This document shows positions 7,803 through 15,203 of a stretch of 20,488 nt of DNA, one piece after another (the first letter of the stretch is position 1; every line of letters starts with the position of its first letter). The notes beneath the pieces are model-generated. The model was given only the letters and a program-made list of their open reading frames with translations. It searched no databases and was not told the origin of the DNA. Origin of the DNA: Gammaproteobacteria bacterium (GTDB lineage: Bacteria; Pseudomonadota; Gammaproteobacteria; Thiohalomonadales; Thiohalomonadaceae); assembly GCA_026193675.1 (NCBI GenBank), contig JAPHSO010000013.1, positions 1-20,488 of the forward strand, in the 5' to 3' direction. A program made the translations under genes and the position numbers.

Positions 7803-10800
7803 TCAGGATTTAACAATCTCCATCAGTCCATCGGTATCAATTTTCTCAGCAAGCATTTTAACTCTACGTGCAAACAGAGTAGCGCCAGGAGAATCATGCT
7901 CCAAAGCATCGGCCCACTCAATAATTCGACGCATTTTACCTAGCTCTATTAATGATCTTAGTTCGGCCAGCTGAATCACCGATGGTATGAATTCAAGTAG
8001 CTCTGCACTGGTTGTCTCCTCACTATGGGCAGATATATCCCGACCTATCCACTGCACATTAAGTAGCTCATCCAGGATCTCTTTAAGCTGACCAAAAAGC
8101 ACCGGCTTCGGAATAAAACGATCAAAGCCTGAATCGAGCGCTCTCTCCTCCTCATGAACACTTGCAGAAACTGCAACGACAGGAACCTTTAAAATCTCAG
8201 GAAGAAGCCGAATCGCAGCAAGCGCCTGATACCCATCCATCTCAGGCATGACAAGATCCATTAAGATTAATTCAGGCTGTTCTTTCTGTGCCAACTCAAC
8301 CGATTCAGTTCCATCTTTGGCCTCAATCACAATAAATCCCGCATCACGAAGCAGCTCTCCTAGCATGTAACGGTTGTATTCCATATCATCGACAACCATA
8401 ATTTTGTGTCTCTTTCCCTGGTATCCCTTAAAAATCGAAGTCAGTTCAGAGCGACTTTCGACACCCTTCTCCCGAACAGGAAGATTGAGGTCAAACCAGA
8501 ATTTAGAACCGTCACCCTCTTCGCTCTTTAATTTGAGCTCTCCCCCCATCATCCCAACTAGTTGATGAGATATAGCCAAACCCAGTCCGGTTCCCTCTGC
8601 GCCGTAGCCGGCCCGATTGAGTTGTACAAATGATTCGAAAATCTCCAGTTGGCTCTGCTGTGGAATTCCAATGCCGGTATCCTCCACAGCAAATCGTAGA
8701 CAGCAACTCTTTGATGAATCAACCTCTGGCTGAGGTAGAAAGAGCCGCAGGGTGATGACACCTTCGTTGGTAAATTTAATCGCATTACTGAGCAGGTTAA
8801 GCAGGATCTGACGCAGATGTTTATCATCCACCATCACTGCAACAGGAACAGCCTCATCAATTTCGAGAGCAAGAGAGAGCGCCTTTCGATTTGCGCCATA
8901 ACGAACCAGATCGACAATCTCATGAATAAACGGACGAATAGCGAGCGGTCTAGCTTTAAGCTCTATTCTATTTGATTCGATTCGGGCCAGATCAAGAATA
9001 TCTGAAATCAATGCAAGCAGATGATCCCCACTCTCCAGAATTATTTTAAGACGGTTATGCTGCTTTTCTGATAGCTGAGAATCATTATTTAGAATTTGAG
9101 CATAGCCAAGAATTGCATTCATCGGTGTTCGCAACTCATGGCTCATTTTCGATAGGAAGATGCTCTTTGCCCTATTTGCTGATTCAGCCTGCTCCTTTGC
9201 CTGCTGCAGCGTTTCATTAGCCAACGATAGCTCTTCGGTACGCTCTCTTACACGTATCTCCAATTCACTATGAGCGGATATTAGCTCCCTTTGCGCCTTT
9301 ACACGTTCAGTCACTTCACGTGTAAAGGATGTTACGCCAATAATCTCACCTGACTCAGATAACAGGGGACTCCATGTTAATTCAAAGAATCGATCCAGTC
9401 CGGTCTGCTCTCCTATCTCAACATAATTTTCGCCATCTAGCGCTTTTTCATAACTCTTTCTGAAACCATCCCTGAGTGCATCGGTATTAAGCACATCAAG
9501 AATACTCATACCAATCTCAATTTCAGTTTCATAAATATTCAACATTGCCTCTTTATGGTTATTGTTGAATGCCAGATATTTATAATTTCTATCAAGAACA
9601 AATATGATGAGTTCATTAGGGCTTTCAAGCACTGCCCGCACCAATACATTCTGATCCTGCAGCATTTTTTGGGTTCGGTTTCTCTCGCTCACATCATCGA
9701 GCACAATCGCACAGCGCGCCCCCTTTATGGGGACCATACGAAAGACTGTGTCTCGCTGCTCTCCCGATTTACAGGTAACCGTCCACTCTTGAGGCTCGAT
9801 CTCCTCTCCCGACTCAATTGCAGCGGCTTCAGCCGGTTCCCAACTGTTTCGAACCTTCTGTCGATAATCAGGATCGGGATAGGCCGCCTGCCACCACTCC
9901 TCCGAACTACGAATATCATCATCACTCCAGCCATATTGCTCTACAAATTTATGGTTATAGTGTTCGACTGTTCCGTCTGCAGCTTTGATCTGCATCGCCA
10001 TCGGCGAGTTTTCAATAATTAGTCGGAACTGTTCTTCACTCTCTTTCAGATCTCGCTCGGCAGTCTCTCGTGTCAAAATCTCAGCCGATAATCTTTTGAC
10101 TTGAGAATGCCGAATCAAGAACAGTGTTAAAATGAATAGAATAATGAGCGTTGTTACAATTCTATAAATTGCGGTGTAATCCACTTTGTGTTCAAAGGTG
10201 ACACTCAACCATTTTCGATGAATTTCGTTGCGTCTCTCCTCAGGAATAGCATTTAGCGCTTTCTGCAATATTGAAGCCAGCAGCGGTTTACTCTTATGAA
10301 CTGCCATTGAGATCTCATAACGATATGGGGTTTCACCCGATATTTTAAGCCCCGAGATTCCCTCTTCAGCCATGATGCGGCTGGAGGTCAAAATGTCGCC
10401 AATATAGGCAACTGCATCACCTCTGGTAACAGCCAGTAGACCCTGTTTGGTACTATTGACGGGATAGAGGTCAATACCGGGATGATTATTCAACAGTAGA
10501 TCATGAATTGCCGAACCGGCATTGACCGCTACGCGTTGCCGGTTCAATTCAGGCAGTTTAGATATTACGGAGATATCCATACCGGTATAGATAACAAGTG
10601 GATAACTCAGATAGGGCTCAGTAAAAATGAGATGCTCTTCTCGCTGAGGTGTTTTTGACGCTGCATCCAGCATATCTACCTCACCAGCGATCGCTAGCTC
10701 AACTGTCTCTTTCCAACTTTCACGTTTAGAAGGTCTGAATGAAATGGCCAGCATATCCTCGATAATGTCGATATAGTCAGCAGCGACACCTGAATAATTA

Positions 10801-11762
10801 CCCTGTTTGTTAATAAATCCAATGGGTAGCCAGGATGGACTATTGCCCAATGCTATCACTGGATTATCAGCTATCCACTTTCTCTCTTCTGTTGAGAGAG
10901 CGAATATACTCTGGTTGGATATTGCCGACTGGAGTAACCATTTATCCTGAATTTCCAAACGTTCCTGAGTTGATATAACTGCAAGAGCTTTATTGATAAT
11001 AGACTGCAGTTCAGGCCAATCTTTACGTACTGAATAGAGAAGATTCACTTTACTGCCGGGAACAATGAAGGCAATCCCGACGTCATAAAACATTTCAGAA
11101 ATGGTAACAAGGCGAAAACTTAAAGATCCTAAAACTGCAGACACATCCCCTCTGGTCAGCATTAAAAGCATCTCTTTATCGCTATTTGCAAAAACTGGGA
11201 TTATGCCAGGCTGTTCGAGCAACAATTTTTCATCGGTCTTGTTCCCCTTCAGTAATGCCACCTTTTTTCCTGTGAGATCAGCCATCCCTCTAATCTCAGA
11301 AAAGGAGGATTTATATGTATAGATTTTTTTATCGATCGTACGATGACTTTCGGTGAAAAGAAAATGGGGAGTGCGCTCCTCATGGTAGGCTGAAAGAGCC
11401 AGTCCATCGATTTCTCGATTCTTTGCCTTTGCTACCATATCTGACCAAACTCCAAGAGAAATCTGGATGTTACTTCCTGTCAACTCATTGATTCTGGCAA
11501 TATAATCCGCCTCAATACCAGAAACAGTGCCATCAGCTTTTTTAATAACATGAGGAGTCCATCCCTCATGAGTTCCAAATACAATTTTAGGGTGTGCAGC
11601 TAGCCACGCTCTCTCGTCCGCAGTCAATTTGATCTGCGGAGAATAGTTTGCGGTTATGGAAGGGGGTTGATGATCAAGGTGATTCGTATCTGCCATTGCG
11701 GCAGATCCCATGAATAGAGATAGCGTGATCCAGATTGCCTGAAATGCGGCCTGGAATTTCAC
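7803..11762 (-). CDS. BvgS-like hybrid sensor kinase with two periplasmic solute-binding domains
   Basis: The protein has 1319 residues. A signal-like N-terminus (about 1-24, ending SAAMA) leads to two tandem periplasmic SBP_bac_3 domains (about 45-275 and 290-522). Each is introduced by the BvgS-family motif ERxWxxxxP (ERAWLAAHP at 50-58, ERKWIADNP at 293-301). A single membrane helix (about 535-551) is followed by PAS modules (about 573-690 and 705-820), a coiled coil and HisKA with His875 (MSHELRTP). The ATPase domain has the N box (SNAIKFTN), DTGIG and EGTGLGL. A REC domain has Asp1169 (LMDLVMP) and Lys1219. The last 80 residues are helical and lack a histidine in an HPt-like context, so a relay would need an external HPt. 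The GTG start lacks a strong Shine-Dalgarno sequence but gives a proper signal peptide. The gene lies 39 bp below the ANTAR regulator, its likely partner. Amino acids or small organic acids are plausible ligands by family precedent only. Confidence 0.93.
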   Translation of the reverse strand: MKFQAAFQAIWITLSLFMGSAAMADTNHLDHQPPSITANYSPQIKLTADERAWLAAHPKIVFGTHEGWTPHVIKKADGTVSGIEADYIARINELTGSNIQISLGVWSDMVAKAKNREIDGLALSAYHEERTPHFLFTESHRTIDKKIYTYKSSFSEIRGMADLTGKKVALLKGNKTDEKLLLEQPGIIPVFANSDKEMLLMLTRGDVSAVLGSLSFRLVTISEMFYDVGIAFIVPGSKVNLLYSVRKDWPELQSIINKALAVISTQERLEIQDKWLLQSAISNQSIFALSTEERKWIADNPVIALGNSPSWLPIGFINKQGNYSGVAADYIDIIEDMLAISFRPSKRESWKETVELAIAGEVDMLDAASKTPQREEHLIFTEPYLSYPLVIYTGMDISVISKLPELNRQRVAVNAGSAIHDLLLNNHPGIDLYPVNSTKQGLLAVTRGDAVAYIGDILTSSRIMAEEGISGLKISGETPYRYEISMAVHKSKPLLASILQKALNAIPEERRNEIHRKWLSVTFEHKVDYTAIYRIVTTLIILFILTLFLIRHSQVKRLSAEILTRETAERDLKESEEQFRLIIENSPMAMQIKAADGTVEHYNHKFVEQYGWSDDDIRSSEEWWQAAYPDPDYRQKVRNSWEPAEAAAIESGEEIEPQEWTVTCKSGEQRDTVFRMVPIKGARCAIVLDDVSERNRTQKMLQDQNVLVRAVLESPNELIIFVLDRNYKYLAFNNNHKEAMLNIYETEIEIGMSILDVLNTDALRDGFRKSYEKALDGENYVEIGEQTGLDRFFELTWSPLLSESGEIIGVTSFTREVTERVKAQRELISAHSELEIRVRERTEELSLANETLQQAKEQAESANRAKSIFLSKMSHELRTPMNAILGYAQILNNDSQLSEKQHNRLKIILESGDHLLALISDILDLARIESNRIELKARPLAIRPFIHEIVDLVRYGANRKALSLALEIDEAVPVAVMVDDKHLRQILLNLLSNAIKFTNEGVITLRLFLPQPEVDSSKSCCLRFAVEDTGIGIPQQSQLEIFESFVQLNRAGYGAEGTGLGLAISHQLVGMMGGELKLKSEEGDGSKFWFDLNLPVREKGVESRSELTSIFKGYQGKRHKIMVVDDMEYNRYMLGELLRDAGFIVIEAKDGTESVELAQKEQPELILMDLVMPEMDGYQALAAIRLLPEILKVPVVAVSASVHEEERALDSGFDRFIPKPVLFGQLKEILDELLNVQWIGRDISAHSEETTSAELLEFIPSVIQLAELRSLIELGKMRRIIEWADALEHDSPGATLFARRVKMLAEKIDTDGLMEIVKS

Positions 11763-11801
11763 GTTCTACACCACTACTATCTGTTGTAGCTGCCGCATGG
11801 G

Positions 11802-12440
11802 TTATCCCTTTGTGTTTTTACTGCTCTTCTCAACAACCCAGAGATTGAGCATTTCACCAATTTGGATAATCTCCTGAGCTATCTCTTGAATCTTTCGTCG
11901 TTGCGAACGGGCCCTGTTGCGAATTTCGTTAAATGAATCATCACGATTCATTCGATGTCGCTCCATCATAATACCTATAGCCACGTTCACTACGTTCCCG
12001 GTATCAAGGGCTCCCTCTAGCTTATCTCCCCTCTCCGCCAGCAACAGCTGTGCCTGACGCAGTTTTAACTGGATGCCCACTCGGGCCAATAGCTCTGGCT
12101 CCTGAATCGGCTTTGTCAGATAATCAACACCACCTACAGCAAAGGCCTTGAGCTTGTGCTCCAGTTCACTCAGTCCGGTTAGAAAAATAACCGGAATTTC
12201 ACGGGTCAACTCATCACTCTTGAGACGGTGGCAGGTCTCATAACCATCGATACCCGGCATCATAATATCGAGCAGAATCAGATCTGGACTCCCCCTTCTC
12301 GCCTTATCGATACCATCCTCGCCATCCTTGGCCATCATGGTCTCTACACCCTGATTCTCCAGAAATTCTGCCGCAACCTGTAGGTTGTTTGGCTCATCAT
12401 CAATAATGAGAAGAGTTTTACCTGCAAGTTCTTGGAGCAT
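11802..12440 (-). CDS. REC-ANTAR response regulator (predicted RNA-binding antiterminator)
   Basis: The protein has 212 residues. Residues 7-125 are a receiver domain with IIDDE (12-16), phospho-acceptor Asp58 (LLDIMMP), Thr88 (LTGL) and Lys110 (TKP). After a short coiled-coil linker, residues about 140-195 fit the ANTAR three-helix pattern: VAIGIMMERHRMNRDDSFNE, then IRNRARSQRRKIQEIAQEI. This corresponds to the family's AKGILM and LR..A...RRKL..VA signature. ANTAR domains bind paired hexaloop hairpins in nascent mRNA and block termination, usually after phosphorylation of the receiver. The ATG is supported by AGGA seven bases upstream. The gene sits 85 bp below gltA with no obvious terminator between, and 39 bp above the BvgS-like kinase. 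That spacing suggests it is the kinase's partner and may be co-transcribed with the TCA cluster. Its RNA target is unknown. Confidence 0.87.
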   Translation of the reverse strand: MLQELAGKTLLIIDDEPNNLQVAAEFLENQGVETMMAKDGEDGIDKARRGSPDLILLDIMMPGIDGYETCHRLKSDELTREIPVIFLTGLSELEHKLKAFAVGGVDYLTKPIQEPELLARVGIQLKLRQAQLLLAERGDKLEGALDTGNVVNVAIGIMMERHRMNRDDSFNEIRNRARSQRRKIQEIAQEIIQIGEMLNLWVVEKSSKNTKG

Positions 12441-12525
12441 CTATTAATCCTGAGTCCGGTTTATCACTTAACTATCTTCAGAACAGTATAAATACCCACT
12501 ATAGAAAGTCGAGCCTGTTTACACA

Positions 12526-13887
12526 TTAACGCTCACTGAGAGGAATGTACTCTCTACGATCAAAAACACCCTTGTAGGCGGGTCGGATAATCCGTTTTGC
12601 GACAAAGTTAAGCTCTTCGATACGATGGGCACACCAGCCGGCAACCCGCGCCATCGCAAATAGTGGGGTGTAGAGCTCCTTGGGAACCCCGATGCTGGAA
12701 TAGACAAAACCGGAGTAGAGATCGACATTGGCACACAGCGCCTTGGCGTTGGGCCCCTTAATCTCCTTGAACACCTCCGGGGTCAACCGTTCCACGCTTT
12801 CATAGAGCGCATACTCCGCTTCACGCCCCTTCTCGATTGAAAGCTGCTTCGCCTTTCTTTTAAGAAGCACCGAACGTGGATCAGACAGAGTATAGATCGC
12901 ATGACCCATACCGTAGATTTTTCCCGTACCGTCATAGGCCTCTTTTTTAAGAATACGCTTCAGGTAGTCTTTAACCTCTTCATCATCATCCCAGTTTTTG
13001 ATGTTCTCCATCAGGTGTTCCATCATGTTCTGCGCCTTTAGATTAGCGCCGCCATGGAGTGGTCCATTGAGAGAAGAGAGAGCCGATGCAATCGCTGAGT
13101 AGGTATCTGTACCCGATGAGCTGGTGACCCGAATGGTAAAGGTCGAATTGTTACCGCCCCCATGTTCCGCGTGCAGGATCAGAGATAGATCGAGGATCTC
13201 CGCCTCAAGCCGAGTGTAATCTTCCCCCTTCAACAGATAGAGAAAGTTCTCAGCTGTGCTCAACTCCTTACGAGGGTGGCGAATCACCAACGGCTCATGT
13301 TCATGATTATGGCGCATACCGTGATAGGCATAGGCGATAATCTCGGGGAATTTTGCAATCAGGTTGAGTGACTGCTCGGTCAAATTCTGAGGGCTAATAT
13401 CATCCGCTTTATCGTCCAGTGTGTAGAGCCCCAACACCGTACGCGCCAACATGTTCATAATATTCTTACCGCTAAGGGAGAGAATTAGATTGTTGACCAC
13501 ATCATTGGGCAGCTCACGATGCTCTGAAAGAAAACACTCAAAGCAGGTCAGCTCACTCTTTGTTGGCTGGCGTCCGGTCAGCAGCAGATAGACCACCTCA
13601 TCAAAACCAAAGCGTGATGAGGCTTCAAGATTTTCAGCAATTTCATGCAGGTCGATGCCTCGATAGTAGAGATGCCCGTCGACTGGGGTGATCTTATCCC
13701 CCTCTCGCTCATATCCAACAACCTCACCAATATTGGTCAGGCCAACCAGCACACCGGTAAAGTCCTTATTCCGCAGCCCCTTTTTGACCTGGTAGCTGTC
13801 AAATAGCTGCGAATCCATCGCGGTTGATTCAGCAATCGAGTCGGAAATATTGGCAACCACATCGGTTATTGCATTGCAGTGACTCAT
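12526..13887 (-). CDS. gltA: Citrate synthase, Bacteroides/Clostridium-like type
   Basis: This 453-residue cytoplasmic enzyme condenses oxaloacetate and acetyl-CoA to citrate. The catalytic triad is visible: His242 in LHAEHGGGNN, His278 in the neighbouring GPLHGG motif, His329 in YGMGHAIY (binding oxaloacetate), and Asp389 in ANVDLYSG. By my alignment from memory, His242, His329 and Asp389 correspond to pig His274, His320 and Asp375. The motif spacing, the inserted stretch NWDDDEEVKDYLKRILKKEA and the length match the 440-450-residue form seen in Bacteroides and Clostridium. It does not match the 427-residue NADH-regulated hexameric enzyme usual in gammaproteobacteria. The start is supported by AGGA seven bases upstream. 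It is the last gene of acn-icd-gltA, 34 bp below icd. A methylcitrate synthase role is possible in principle, but the neighbours argue for the TCA cycle. Confidence 0.93.
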   Translation of the reverse strand: MSHCNAITDVVANISDSIAESTAMDSQLFDSYQVKKGLRNKDFTGVLVGLTNIGEVVGYEREGDKITPVDGHLYYRGIDLHEIAENLEASSRFGFDEVVYLLLTGRQPTKSELTCFECFLSEHRELPNDVVNNLILSLSGKNIMNMLARTVLGLYTLDDKADDISPQNLTEQSLNLIAKFPEIIAYAYHGMRHNHEHEPLVIRHPRKELSTAENFLYLLKGEDYTRLEAEILDLSLILHAEHGGGNNSTFTIRVTSSSGTDTYSAIASALSSLNGPLHGGANLKAQNMMEHLMENIKNWDDDEEVKDYLKRILKKEAYDGTGKIYGMGHAIYTLSDPRSVLLKRKAKQLSIEKGREAEYALYESVERLTPEVFKEIKGPNAKALCANVDLYSGFVYSSIGVPKELYTPLFAMARVAGWCAHRIEELNFVAKRIIRPAYKGVFDRREYIPLSER

Positions 13888-13921
13888 TAAATTTTCCTGT
13901 AGTCGCAGTTGGTTATATCAA

Positions 13922-15187
13922 TCATAGATTATCGATCAGATCCTGGGCGAACTGCTCGGTGCTGCGCAGGGTCGCCCCCTCCATTTGCGAATGGAGATCG
14001 GCTGTGACATAGCCCTTGGATACCGCCTTCTCAATCGCCGCATAGATCAGATTGGCCGCTTCGGTGTAATCAAGATACTCCAGCAGCATCGCACCTGAAA
14101 GAATCAGAGAAGTTGGGTTGGCCTTGCCGGTGCCGATAATTGCAGGCGCCGTACCGTGAGTCGCCTCGAAGATGGCATAACCACTGTTGTAGTTGATGTT
14201 GGCACCAGGAGAGATACCAATCCCCCCGACTGTCGCCGCAAGCTGATCGGAGACGTAGTCACCATTCAGGTTAAGCGTCGCGATAACCGAATATTCTTCA
14301 GGGTGAAGCAGCGTCTCCTGCAGAAAGGCATCAGCGATCACATCTTTAACAATCACTTTACCGGCTGCCTTAGCGCTAGCCATCGCACTGTTGGCAGCAT
14401 CTTTGCCCTGCTCTGCTGCAATATCCTGATATTGCATCCAGCTGAAGGTCTGCCCTGCAAATTCATCCTCCAGAGCCACTTCATAACCCCAACGCATGAA
14501 GGCACCCTCGGTGAACTTCATGATGTTACCCTTATGCACCAGGGTGACCGATGGTAGCTGGTGTTTAATCGCATGGCGAATTGCTGCACGTATAAGGCGC
14601 TTACTCCCCTCCTCTGAAACAGGTTTAATCCCTATCGATGAGCTCTCGGGGAAACGGATCTGAGTCACCCCCATCTCATCCATTAGAAACTTTTTAATTT
14701 TATCGGCCTCTGGGGTGCCGCTCATAAATTCGATGCCGGCGTAGATATCCTCAGTGTTCTCACGGAAGATATGCATGTTCACCTTTTCAGGATGTTTAAC
14801 GGGTGAAGGGACCCCCTCAAACCAGCGTACCGGACGCAGGCAGGTGAAGAGATCCAGTTTTTGGCGCAGCTGCACATTGAGTGAGCGCATCCCCTTACCC
14901 ACCGGCGTCATCAAAGGACCTTTGATACCCACCACATAGTCACGAAATGCCTCAAGGGTAGAATCTGGCAAAAACTCTCCCGTCTCTCTCTCTGCCTTCT
15001 CCCCGGCAGGAACCTCCAACCATGTGATCTTTTTGGCACCGTTGTAGGCTTTCGCCAGAGCAGCATCAAGTACCTTGAGAGATGGTGGTGTGATATCCGC
15101 ACCAATACCATCACCCTCAATAAAGGGGATGATTGCATCATCAGGGACATTGAGAATCCCATCGTTTACTGAAATTTTTTCGGCCAT
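13922..15187 (-). CDS. icd: Isocitrate dehydrogenase, predicted NAD-dependent
   Basis: This 421-residue homodimeric-type enzyme converts isocitrate to 2-oxoglutarate and CO2. It follows the E. coli Icd pattern: the substrate loop RSLNVQLRQ (Ser102, equivalent to the regulatory Ser113), YxD-type active site FRENTEDIYAGIE, KGNIMKFTEG, LNGDYVSD and HGTAP. The coenzyme pocket differs from NADP enzymes. Aligned by eye to E. coli: Cys201 to Val190, Lys344 to Ala349, Tyr345 to Ile350, Val351 to Ala356, Tyr391 to Ala396 and Arg395 to Ser400. The residues that hold the 2'-phosphate of NADP are therefore lost, and three of the changes (Ile, Ala, Ser) match those known to favour NAD. I chose the ATG at 15187: it has AGGAA eight bases upstream, while an in-frame start at 15226 would run into acn. 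It lies 16 bp below acn and 34 bp above gltA, an operon arrangement. Confidence 0.95.
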   Translation of the reverse strand: MAEKISVNDGILNVPDDAIIPFIEGDGIGADITPPSLKVLDAALAKAYNGAKKITWLEVPAGEKAERETGEFLPDSTLEAFRDYVVGIKGPLMTPVGKGMRSLNVQLRQKLDLFTCLRPVRWFEGVPSPVKHPEKVNMHIFRENTEDIYAGIEFMSGTPEADKIKKFLMDEMGVTQIRFPESSSIGIKPVSEEGSKRLIRAAIRHAIKHQLPSVTLVHKGNIMKFTEGAFMRWGYEVALEDEFAGQTFSWMQYQDIAAEQGKDAANSAMASAKAAGKVIVKDVIADAFLQETLLHPEEYSVIATLNLNGDYVSDQLAATVGGIGISPGANINYNSGYAIFEATHGTAPAIIGTGKANPTSLILSGAMLLEYLDYTEAANLIYAAIEKAVSKGYVTADLHSQMEGATLRSTEQFAQDLIDNL

Positions 15188-15203
15188 GTTGTCTGTTCCT
15201 ACT

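Noticed and set aside
11763..11801. Ten-codon frame starting at 11798 between the ANTAR regulator and the kinase
   Set aside because: It could in theory be a leader peptide, but it has no separate ribosome binding site and no codon pattern suggesting attenuation.
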